Positions 6,887 to 12,068 of a stretch of DNA of 13,202 nt are shown piece by piece (position 1 is the first letter of the stretch; every line of letters starts with the position of its first letter). The translations under genes were made by a program, and so were the position numbers. The notes beneath the pieces are model-generated. The model had not been told where the DNA came from, did no database searches, and saw only the letters and a program-made list of their open reading frames with translations. Source of the stretch: a bacterium (lineage in GTDB: Bacteria > Patescibacteriota > Saccharimonadia > UBA4664); assembly GCA_027449805.1 (NCBI GenBank), contig DAIDKY010000022.1, forward strand, positions 1 through 13,202, given 5' to 3'.

Positions 6887-7987
6887 ATGAGCACTACCAG
6901 TGTGAAGATCCTCAACGGAGCGCTGGACGAGATCCCGATTCCCGGTAACGGGACCGAGATCATCCTCCGCGGCGTCATCGACGCCGACTCACTCCGCCTC
7001 CTCCAGGTAGGTGACTACCAGCGTGAGGTGATGCCCCTGAGCAGCCTCGACAGCCTCGTCAAGGCAATGAAGAAGGGTGTCACCGTTCCCGACATCGAGC
7101 TCGGGATGCGCGGGCAGCGCTACCGCGAGACGCAGGACGGCTTCTGGTGGCTTCTCGACGACGTTTACATCGTCGATGGTCTCCAGCGTGTCAGCTCCGG
7201 TCTGCACATCCTGCAGAGCGGCGGGGAGGTCCGTCCGCACATCGGCGCGGCCATCCACTTCGGCACGAATGAGGTATGGGAGCGCGAGCGCTTCCAGATC
7301 CTCAACGCGGACCGTCGCAAGTTGTCGCCGAACGTGCTGCTGCGCAACCTGCGTCACACCAACCAGGCCATCGACGTGCTGTTCCGCCTCACCACCAAGG
7401 ACAAGGGCTTCGTGCTCCACGACCGGGTGAGCTGGACGCAAGCTCAGAGGCGCACCGAGCTGATCAACGCCCTGACCATGGCGAAGGCCGTCGGTGTCCT
7501 GCACGGACACATCGGCCCGGGCCGTGGGAGTCGCTACGACGACCTGGCCGCGGGGCTCGAGAAGATCATGGGGAACGTCGGTAGCGGTGTCTTTCGGGAC
7601 AACGTGCGCTACTTCTTCGATCTGATCGACGAGCTCTGGGGGGTCAAGCGGGTGGTCTATAAGCAGGGAGCGGTGCAGATGCGCCTCACCTTCCTGCAGG
7701 CCCTCGCCTCCGTCCTGTCGGGACATCTCGATTTCTGGAAGGAGGAGCGTCTCTTCGTCTCGGCTGACATGAAGCGCAAGCTGGCCGGCTTCAGCCTGAG
7801 TGACCCGAACGTCATCCAGCTGGCCGGCTCCGGTGGCACGTCTCGCGACATGCTGTCCTACCTGCTCATCCGGCACATCAACTCCGGACGCAGGACGGGC
7901 CACATCAAGCCGCGCAACGTCGAAGCGCTCCCTACCCTCACGGACGAGGAAGTGGAGGCCATCGAGAGCGGCGAGTCTGCTGCCTGA
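6887..7987 (+). CDS. YQR/DGLQR-motif protein, ParB/DndB/DUF262-like superfamily
   Basis: The 366-residue product has VGDYQREVMP (41-50) and VDGLQRVSSGLHIL (96-109). These resemble the YQR and DGQ(H/Q)R motifs of ParB-fold proteins such as DndB/DGQHR proteins and the DUF262/GmrSD family. FQILNADRRKLSPN (136-149) follows at the spacing where such proteins carry a conserved Asn. The C-terminal half is helical and unrecognised, ending in an acidic tail. No HNH nuclease or membrane segment is seen. Known relatives act in DNA modification, restriction or partition; which role applies here is unknown. The ATG at 6887 is preferred (GGGAG upstream, after the promoter); the in-frame extension to 6668 runs through the promoter and repeat. 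The gene is GC-richer than its surroundings and rich in CTC, CGC, AAG and GAC codons, suggesting transfer from a high-GC donor such as an actinobacterium. Its 3' region holds a ribozyme. Confidence 0.85.
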   Translation: MSTTSVKILNGALDEIPIPGNGTEIILRGVIDADSLRLLQVGDYQREVMPLSSLDSLVKAMKKGVTVPDIELGMRGQRYRETQDGFWWLLDDVYIVDGLQRVSSGLHILQSGGEVRPHIGAAIHFGTNEVWERERFQILNADRRKLSPNVLLRNLRHTNQAIDVLFRLTTKDKGFVLHDRVSWTQAQRRTELINALTMAKAVGVLHGHIGPGRGSRYDDLAAGLEKIMGNVGSGVFRDNVRYFFDLIDELWGVKRVVYKQGAVQMRLTFLQALASVLSGHLDFWKEERLFVSADMKRKLAGFSLSDPNVIQLAGSGGTSRDMLSYLLIRHINSGRRTGHIKPRNVEALPTLTDEEVEAIESGESAA

Positions 7988-8005
7988 CGGTGGTGCAACA
8001 AGTTA

Positions 8006-8040
8006 ACGGACTTTCTAGCTGACCTTTGGGTCTGGTCCGT
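8006..8040 (+). ncRNA. Nested RNA hairpin in the 3' region of the element gene
   Basis: ACGGAC (8006-8011) pairs with GTCCGT (8035-8040), and inside it GACC (8021-8024) pairs with GGTC (8029-8032) around TTTG. It starts 18 bases after the stop codon and is followed at once by another hairpin. No known family is recognised. Confidence 0.45.
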
Positions 8041-8041
8041 G

Positions 8042-8067
8042 CCCTGGTTCCCCTCGGGGAGCCAGGG
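8042..8067 (+). ncRNA. Very stable 11-bp hairpin just upstream of the ribozyme
   Basis: CCCTGG (8042-8047) pairs with CCAGGG (8062-8067). The stem continues through T-G, T-A and three C-G pairs to a CTCG tetraloop (8053-8056). No T-run follows, so it is not an ordinary terminator. It would sit at the 3' end of the mRNA after ribozyme cleavage at 8080 and could block 3' exonucleases. Confidence 0.7.
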
Positions 8068-8071
8068 TGTA

Positions 8072-8128
8072 GCTCCCATCCTGCTTAGCAGCTGATGAGA
8101 CCTAGGAAGCTTAGGTCGAAATGGGAAG
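8072..8128 (+). ncRNA. Hammerhead ribozyme, type III (open at stem III)
   Basis: All conserved core positions are present in the right order. Stem III is TCCCAT (8074-8079) with ATGGGA (8121-8126), including the A15.1-U16.1 pair. The cleavage triplet is AUC with C17 at 8080. Stem I is CTGC-TTA-GCAG (8081-8091). The CUGAUGA core is at 8092-8098. Stem II is GACCTA (8099-8104) with TAGGTC (8112-8117), beginning with the required G10.1-C11.1 pair. The GAA core is at 8118-8120. Each element abuts the next without extra bases. Cleavage is predicted between 8080 and 8081, 93 bases after the upstream stop codon. Stem I is only 4 bp with a triloop, so the usual loop I-loop II contact may be weak. The motif is seen directly; activity is inferred. 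Confidence 0.87.
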
Positions 8129-8178
8129 ATTCCACCATACGCTCGTAGTGTTCAATGAGGGTACTTTCCTCAGGACAC

Positions 8179-8214
8179 GGTACCAACAAACCAGATCTTC
8201 CTTTACTTGGTGCC
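8179..8214 (+). ncRNA. 8-bp hairpin between ribozyme and right repeat
   Basis: GGTACCAA (8179-8186) pairs with TTGGTGCC (8207-8214), with one G-U, around a 20-base loop. It lies in the downstream cleavage product, which would run from 8081 to the terminator at 8268 (about 188 nt). Confidence 0.4.
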
Positions 8215-8232
8215 AATTCGAAATATCGTAGT

Positions 8233-8268
8233 CTACCAGCATTTATTTGGCTCTCAGGAGCCTTTTTT
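8233..8268 (+). repeat. Right copy of 36-bp direct repeat (attR-like), with terminator
   Basis: Identical to 6718-6753. It includes GGCTC-TCAG-GAGCC (8249-8262) and TTTTTT (8263-8268), a good rho-independent terminator for the transcript starting near 6823. The bases just before it (CGTAGT) only loosely resemble the tRNA acceptor end, so the tRNA-derived part has shrunk to CTACCA. Confidence 0.88.
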
Positions 8269-8395
8269 AGTACAACCAATAGTACTGCATGGAACCTACA
8301 GGGTAGGAATATCAAAGCCCTCAGGTATTAAGCTTCTTTTGTATCTAGAGTAGCGCGGATAGTGGTTATATATCCCACATAAATCATGTACGATA

Positions 8396-8424
8396 TTGCT
8401 AGTTTATCAATTACATGTTAAAAC
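8396..8424 (+). promoter_or_regulatory. Possible promoter of the small gene at 8495
   Basis: TTGCTA (8396-8401) and TAAAAC (8419-8424) are 17 bases apart, each matching the sigma70 consensus at four of six positions. The region 8269-8480 is otherwise AT-rich and without a credible gene. A dyad ACGGGA (8440-8445) / TCCCGT (8466-8471) with a 20-base loop lies in the leader. Confidence 0.35.
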
Positions 8425-8494
8425 TAGGTCGATGCTTTCACGGGAGAGCTCAGCCTTGCTATTAGTCCCGTATAGATAGAACCAGGTGAGTCCA

Positions 8495-8800
8495 TTGCAA
8501 ATCGAGATTCATATTGAACATCGGCCGGAAGGCATCATGTTCGAGTTTCCGTTTCTCCTCCATCAGCGAGGTGCTGAACCGTTCGATGTCTACCCGGATT
8601 TGGAGTGGGTATCGGATCTCCGCGACACGGTCTTTCTCGAACGGCTCATCGTTGGGCTCAAGCAGATGGATCCAATTGCTGTGACTGTTCGCGAGCGCAG
8701 GGTCTACATCCATGGGGGAACCCTCAGCGTGACCAAGCCGCTAGTCTTCGGTCTCGTCGAAGAGGCTGGTGCCGAACCGGTCGAGGACATATGGTGGTAG
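8495..8800 (+). CDS. Hypothetical small soluble protein (about 101 residues)
   Basis: The product starts MQIEIHIEHRPEG and ends VEDIWW. It has no hydrophobic span, alternating beta-like stretches (FEFPFLL, AVTVRERRVYIHGG) and an acidic C-terminus. I recognise no family. The TTG at 8495 is preferred because AGGTGAG lies four bases upstream; a GTG at 8486 would add three residues but lies inside that site. It is followed by a strong terminator, so it is probably a single-gene transcript. It lies just outside the repeat-bounded unit but within the same non-core stretch. Confidence 0.6.
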   Translation: MQIEIHIEHRPEGIMFEFPFLLHQRGAEPFDVYPDLEWVSDLRDTVFLERLIVGLKQMDPIAVTVRERRVYIHGGTLSVTKPLVFGLVEEAGAEPVEDIWW

Positions 8801-8820
8801 TCCCAAAATCCTGACCCGAG

Positions 8821-8874
8821 GGGGTCTGAAGAAGGGGTTTGCAGATGCAAACGCCGGTCTTCGGACCCCTTTTT
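8821..8874 (+). terminator. Terminator with nested inner hairpin
   Basis: An outer 12-bp stem GGGGTCTGAAGA (8821-8832) / TCTTCGGACCCC (8858-8869), with one G-U, is followed by TTTTT. Inside it is a perfect hairpin GTTTGC-AGAT-GCAAAC (8837-8852). The design recurs at 9606-9652. Confidence 0.85.
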
Positions 8875-8903
8875 CGTATTGATAGGATCTACGCATTGTT
8901 ACT

Positions 8904-8920
8904 TGAGTAGTTTATACTCA
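8904..8920. promoter_or_regulatory. Dyad overlapping a TATACT -10-like box
   Basis: TGAGTA-GTTTA-TACTCA (8904-8920) overlaps TATACT (8913-8918), which could be the -10 box for the gene at 8961. A dyad over a -10 suggests a repressor site. A run of eight C (8930-8937) follows between this and the ribosome binding site. No clear -35 is visible. Confidence 0.4.
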
Positions 8921-8960
8921 TTTTACGTACCCCCCCCTCGCCTACTACGGAGGTAGTACC

Positions 8961-9242
8961 TTGAAGATCATTGAACCCCTCTTTGGGTGGCTCTTGCGAC
9001 CGCTCGATAGCAGCGAGCGTAAGGCGATGTGGATTACCCTCGTCATCGTCTGCTTGCATGTCTTGGGCGGGGCGGCGTTGGCTCCCGTAATACACCGGCA
9101 GCGCCTCGCTGTGTCGATCTCTATCGGGGCATTAGTAGGAATCAGTTTTGGAGCGATGGTTGTAGCTGGCTTGAGCGTAATCGCAGCGCGACTCGGAAAG
9201 CTCGAGGCAAAAGCTCAGACCGAAGCTACAGAGGAGGATTGA
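8961..9242 (+). CDS. Small two-span membrane protein, unknown function
   Basis: The 93-residue product starts at TTG 8961 with an excellent ribosome binding site (GGAGGT six bases upstream). Residues about 25-45 (WITLVIVCLHVLGGAALAPV) and 50-75 (VSISIGALVGISFGAMVVAG) are hydrophobic and separated by a short basic turn (HRQR). The C-terminus is charged and helical (RLGKLEAKAQTEATEED). The layout is like small holins, phage superinfection-immunity proteins or toxin-like membrane peptides, but no family can be assigned. It precedes a second small two-span protein on the same strand, with an 82-base gap containing three palindromes. Confidence 0.7.
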   Translation: MKIIEPLFGWLLRPLDSSERKAMWITLVIVCLHVLGGAALAPVIHRQRLAVSISIGALVGISFGAMVVAGLSVIAARLGKLEAKAQTEATEED

Positions 9243-9244
9243 CA

Positions 9245-9311
9245 TAACATAACTATTATGTTAGGGTTAATCCAACTCATTGAGTTATATCCATGCCCAA
9301 ACGGGCCCGTT
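9245..9311. promoter_or_regulatory. Three perfect palindromes between two small membrane-protein genes
   Basis: Three dyads follow each other: TAACATAA-CTA-TTATGTTA (9245-9263), AACTCA-T-TGAGTT (9274-9286) and AACGGGCCCGTT (9300-9311). They fill most of the 82-base gap. They could be protein-binding sites or RNA hairpins controlling the downstream gene; there is no T-run, so they are not simple terminators. Confidence 0.5.
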
Positions 9312-9324
9312 CTTAGGAGTTTAG

Positions 9325-9579
9325 TTGCTCAGCATCTTTCGTTTCGTGGGAACTCTGTACCTCATCGGTACGGTAGGCATTGTCTTGGTTCTGAGCATTG
9401 GATATCGCTTCCTGGAGGCGATGTCGATTGGGAACCAGCAGTACAAGACCCTGCTGGAGGAGTTCAGGCTCTACCTACGGATGAACGTGATCCGTATTCT
9501 CTTCGGGTGGCCGTGGCACCTCGTCGTAGTACCGATCTTCCTGATCATCCGGCGCAAGCTGACTACACCCCGTTCCTAG
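9325..9579 (+). CDS. Small two-span membrane protein, unknown function
   Basis: The 84-residue product starts at TTG 9325 with TAGGAG seven bases upstream. The N-terminal span is about residues 6-27 (RFVGTLYLIGTVGIVLVLSI). A soluble, partly charged middle follows (NQQYKTLLEEFRLYLRMNVIR), then a second span at about 60-77 (WPWHLVVVPIFLIIRRK) ending in a basic tail. Both ends are probably cytoplasmic. The family is unknown. With the preceding two-span gene it may form a pair controlled together, and it is closed by a branched terminator. Confidence 0.65.
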   Translation: MLSIFRFVGTLYLIGTVGIVLVLSIGYRFLEAMSIGNQQYKTLLEEFRLYLRMNVIRILFGWPWHLVVVPIFLIIRRKLTTPRS

Positions 9580-9605
9580 TCTTAGCAGCAATGCTAAGGC
9601 CTTAT

Positions 9606-9652
9606 CCGCTTCACGCGGCGAGACACTTGTCTCCCCTGTGGAGCGGGTTTTT
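9606..9652 (+). terminator. Second terminator with nested inner hairpin
   Basis: CCGCTTCAC (9606-9614) pairs with GTGGAGCGG (9638-9646), with one G-U, and is followed by GTTTTT. Inside, GAGAC-ACTT-GTCTC (9620-9633) forms a smaller hairpin. It ends the plus-strand small gene. Confidence 0.75.
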
Positions 9653-9656
9653 CGTT

Positions 9657-9687
9657 TAAAAAAACACCCAGTGCAATGCAAAGGGTG
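9657..9687 (-). terminator. Terminator of the convergent minus-strand gene
   Basis: Read on the minus strand, CACCC (9687-9683) pairs with GGGTG (9669-9665) around a loop containing TGCATTGCA, followed by TTTTTTT (9664-9658). It lies 16 bases beyond the stop of the gene at 9704. Confidence 0.75.
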
Positions 9688-9703
9688 GTATTAGGTAGTT
9701 CGC

Positions 9704-10066
9704 TTAGGCAGCGTTTTGGGATTTGGGCATCGAGACCAGATACAGGTAGTAGATCTGGCTCCAGCCACCACCCGCGTATTCCACGATGCCGTAGTCGCAG
9801 AGTTTGAGGACTTCGGTGGCGTCTGGGAACTTCACCTCGATGCAAGGGTCTTGGCCGTTATCGCCGTACGGGGCCTTGGTGACTTTGCCCTGTCTGGGCG
9901 TGAAGCCGGGTGCCATCTTGTAACGGCGGTTTGCTACGTAGATGGTCATCCCAACGCAGATTTGGCCTGGTTCGCGGAGTTCGTTCTTGCACCTCGCCGG
10001 ACGGAGCTGCTTGGCTGGTGCAATGGGATGTGACCCCCGCCTAAAGAAGCGTGGTATCCAGGGCAT
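9704..10066 (-). CDS. Hypothetical protein, about 120 residues, four cysteines
   Basis: The product has a basic, proline-containing N-terminus (about 1-36) followed by a compact, beta-rich region (VGMTIYVANRRYKMAPG, then VKFPDATEVLKLCDYG and WSQIYYLYLV), perhaps an SH3/KOW-like barrel. That is a guess from strand pattern only. Cysteines are at about 26, 37, 75 and 90 without a CxxC pair. There is no signal or membrane span. The start at 10066 is chosen because GAGGGG lies eight bases upstream; an in-frame ATG at 10072 is too close to that site. A perfect hairpin (10092-10107) lies just upstream of the ribosome binding site. It is the last gene of the accessory stretch, convergent with the small membrane genes. 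Confidence 0.65.
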   Translation of the reverse strand: MPWIPRFFRRGSHPIAPAKQLRPARCKNELREPGQICVGMTIYVANRRYKMAPGFTPRQGKVTKAPYGDNGQDPCIEVKFPDATEVLKLCDYGIVEYAGGGWSQIYYLYLVSMPKSQNAA

Positions 10067-10091
10067 TCTCATTCCCCCTCTGTGCTTCGGC

Positions 10092-10107
10092 GGCCGACTA
10101 ATCGGCC
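10092..10107 (-). other. Perfect hairpin between response regulator and minus-strand small gene
   Basis: GGCCGA-CTAA-TCGGCC is a 6-bp GC-rich stem with a 4-base loop. It lies downstream of the second response regulator and about 11 bases upstream of the ribosome binding site of the gene at 10066. No T-run follows, so it may be a weak terminator or a leader structure. Confidence 0.5.
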
Positions 10108-10152
10108 TCTGACGCTTTCAACATACCACCAACTCGATACGAGATACAGATA

Positions 10153-10530
10153 TTAAATAAGTTTGCCGACAACCTCGACGAGCTGGCTCGGGACGATATC
10201 GGCTTTGATAATGTAGCCGTCTGCCTGGGCTTTTAGGGCCTCGAGCGAGGCCTTCTTTTGCGCTAAGTTAGTGAGAATGATGATCTTCGTCTTGGCGGCG
10301 CCTTTTCCATCTGGCCCGCGGAGCGACTGCAAAACCTCGATGCCGGTCTTTCCGGGCATCATAATATCGAGCAGAATTAGATCATATTGCTCGGTTGAGA
10401 GGATCCGGAGAGCCTCGTCGCCGTTGTAGGCAAAATCTACTTTGTAGCCGGCTCGAGTCAGAGCACGGGCGTACATTTCACTAATCGGTTTATCGTCCTC
10501 GACGAAGAGAACTGTTTTTGATCCAGCCAT
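10153..10530 (-). CDS. Receiver-only response regulator (second copy)
   Basis: This 125-residue single REC domain has the acidic pair E11-D12, phospho-acceptor D55 in LILLDIMMP, Thr87 in ILTN and Lys109 in YIIK. There is no output domain. Its start lies inside the 3' end of the kinase gene (41-base overlap, different frame), so translation is probably coupled to the kinase. It resembles the receiver at 4098-4469 in layout and motifs (YIIKAD here, YLIKSQ there), and the two may be paralogues. The target is unknown. Confidence 0.93.
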   Translation of the reverse strand: MAGSKTVLFVEDDKPISEMYARALTRAGYKVDFAYNGDEALRILSTEQYDLILLDIMMPGKTGIEVLQSLRGPDGKGAAKTKIIILTNLAQKKASLEALKAQADGYIIKADIVPSQLVEVVGKLI

Positions 10531-12022
10531 GAATGCCTCGTGTTACGTTGCTAGTATCGCTTGTTGGACGCTGGCCTGCAAGCTTTGTTTTGGTTGGCAG
10601 ACGGAAAGTAAAGTTTGAGCCTTGTCCAAGCTTGGTTTCGACCCAAATATAGCCGCCGTGTTCTTCGACGATCGATTTGCAAATATAGAGTCCAAGACCG
10701 GTTCCGCGGGTACTTTTGAGCCCCTCGTATCGGAAAAACTTGGTAAAGAGATGCTGGACTGCCTCGCCGGGTATGCCGGTGCCGTTATCGACGACACTAG
10801 TCTCGATCTCGTGGTCCACCAGCTTGGAAGTCACCTCGATCTTGCCTGTACCCGACTCGGTATGGTCGATCGCGTTGTTAATTAGGTTCATCATCACCTC
10901 TTTCATGCCGATCGGGTCAACCATAACAAGCGGCAGCTTGGTGCTGACCTTAAAGCTGAGTTTGCGATCGCTTTGCCTGGCTCTTTCAACCAATTGAGGT
11001 TCGATCTCTTTTAGAAAGTCGTGCCAATTTATTAGTTCCGGTTGATAGTTCATCTCACCATGCTCGATCCGCGAGACACCCAAGATATTGTTAATAAGTC
11101 CCGACAACTGCGCTACAGAGGCAACCGTACGTTCGACTAGATCCCGTCCGACCGGACGCAGGCCGATCGGCTCATGTTGCATTATGTCGAGATAGCCGCG
11201 TATCTCGGTAATCGGGGTGCGAAGTTCGTGTGCCGCCAGAGCCACGAAGTCAACTTTCATCTCCTCGAGTTTATGCTCGCTCGTTAGGTCGTGAAAAGTT
11301 ACCAGAGCACGAATGCCGTTAGGGTCATCCTTTAAAACCATTGCCTGCACGTCGACAAATAAACTGGTCCCATCGGCGCGGTATAGTTCTAGACCTTTCC
11401 ATGAGCCGCGCTTGTTGTCGGTTCCAAGCTGTGATGCCAGCCATCGTGTCATAACGAGCTCGCCATTACGGCGGAACGGCAGTACTTTTTCGGCGAGCTG
11501 TCCCGCCACCGCGCCAACGGAGCGGCCAGTCAGGACGCTTGCGGCATGGTTAAAGAGTACAATACGGCCATCGTCGTCTAAGGCAAATACACCGTCCGAC
11601 ATGCTGTTAAGGACGCTTCGGAGCTTGTTGCGTTCCGCCTCGATCAGAGCCATCTCGCTCGATGTCTCGGACACCTTTTGCTCAAGGTGTTCGCTGGCTC
11701 GTTTTAGCGCATAAATGGTTTCTTCCAGTTCCCCCTGCGGTTTGGTGCTGGTATTGGCCGGGTTGTTTTTGTCCCCGGCCAGTTGAAGCGCCGCCTGGTG
11801 AATCCGCCGGACCGGCCGTGCTAACAGCGAGGCAAAAATAAAACTAAAGATAACTGCCGTACTAAGTCCGAAGACCATGAGAACGATGACGACAGCGATA
11901 CCCATACCATCGGCAGTGAGCTGGGAGGCGCTATACCACGCTGCAGCCATCACCAGCGACGGCAGCAATGCGACCACAAAAAAGAGGCCAAAGGTCCGGC
12001 GTTTAAACTGGCTATGCTTCAT
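10490..12022 (-). CDS. Membrane sensor histidine kinase, HAMP-PAS-HisKA-HATPase
   Basis: The 510-residue protein has two N-terminal membrane spans (about 11-30 and 41-66) separated by only about ten residues, so it has almost no external sensor domain. Then come a HAMP-like linker with coiled coil (about 67-135), a PAS domain (about 136-250, LNSMSDGVFALDDDGRIV) and HisKA with His265 (ALAAHELRTP). The HATPase domain has an N box (MMNLINNAID, 377-386), DNGTG (412-416) and GTGLGLYI (440-447). A basic tail of about 30 residues overlaps the next gene. It phosphorylates, presumably, the adjacent receiver. The ATG at 12022 is chosen over the in-frame extension to 12280 because that extension would cover the FKBP gene and the promoter. 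There is no ribosome binding site and the mRNA is probably leaderless. Confidence 0.93.
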   Translation of the reverse strand: MKHSQFKRRTFGLFFVVALLPSLVMAAAWYSASQLTADGMGIAVVIVLMVFGLSTAVIFSFIFASLLARPVRRIHQAALQLAGDKNNPANTSTKPQGELEETIYALKRASEHLEQKVSETSSEMALIEAERNKLRSVLNSMSDGVFALDDDGRIVLFNHAASVLTGRSVGAVAGQLAEKVLPFRRNGELVMTRWLASQLGTDNKRGSWKGLELYRADGTSLFVDVQAMVLKDDPNGIRALVTFHDLTSEHKLEEMKVDFVALAAHELRTPITEIRGYLDIMQHEPIGLRPVGRDLVERTVASVAQLSGLINNILGVSRIEHGEMNYQPELINWHDFLKEIEPQLVERARQSDRKLSFKVSTKLPLVMVDPIGMKEVMMNLINNAIDHTESGTGKIEVTSKLVDHEIETSVVDNGTGIPGEAVQHLFTKFFRYEGLKSTRGTGLGLYICKSIVEEHGGYIWVETKLGQGSNFTFRLPTKTKLAGQRPTSDTSNVTRGIHGWIKNSSLRRGR

Positions 12023-12028
12023 ACTAGT

Positions 12029-12057
12029 ATTGTACACTGTTGGTAATAACCTGTGGA
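12029..12057 (-). promoter_or_regulatory. Predicted leaderless promoter of the second kinase
   Basis: On the minus strand TCCACA (12052-12057) and TACAAT (12029-12034) are 17 bases apart. Only six bases separate the -10 box from the ATG at 12022, so transcription should start at or next to the start codon. The promoter shares the 46-base divergent gap with the FKBP gene. Confidence 0.6.
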
Positions 12058-12068
12058 GTAGGACAGAA

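Larger units (their letters stand above)
6718..8268 (+). mobile_element. Putative non-autonomous mini-element at tRNA-Glu, bounded by 36-bp direct repeats
   Basis: Two perfect 36-bp direct repeats of the tRNA-end-plus-terminator sequence enclose about 1.5 kb. The enclosed part has its own promoter, one GC-richer gene whose codons mostly end in G or C, a structured 3' region and a hammerhead ribozyme. No integrase, transposase or terminal inverted repeat is visible, so mobilisation would need a recombinase supplied in trans. The right repeat also serves as terminator of the element's own transcript, and the left one insulates it from tRNA transcription. The bounds and base composition are seen; mobility is inferred. 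Confidence 0.65.

Noticed and set aside
6989..7903. Long 304-residue minus-strand frame inside the DGLQR gene
   Set aside because: It is a mirror frame produced by G/C-ending codons; its product is low-complexity and Val/Asp/Glu/His-rich with no motifs, while the plus frame has a promoter and family motifs.
8042..8067. Strong hairpin as a rho-independent terminator of the DGLQR gene
   Set aside because: No T-run follows; the terminator in the right repeat at 8249-8268 is a better end.
8085..8315. Minus-strand 76-residue frame over the ribozyme and right repeat
   Set aside because: It crosses the ribozyme, the repeat and a terminator, and has no ribosome site or recognisable content.
8462..8713. 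Minus-strand 83-residue frame opposite the small gene at 8495
   Set aside because: The plus frame has the ribosome site and a matching terminator; this one has neither.
9258..9659. Plus-strand 133-residue frame over the second small membrane gene
   Set aside because: It starts within a palindrome without a ribosome site and runs into the terminator; the overlapping 84-residue frame has TAGGAG and clear membrane spans.
6577..10150. CRISPR array or transposon with terminal inverted repeats
   Set aside because: No regularly spaced repeats and no inverted ends or transposase were seen; the only long repeats are direct and present twice.
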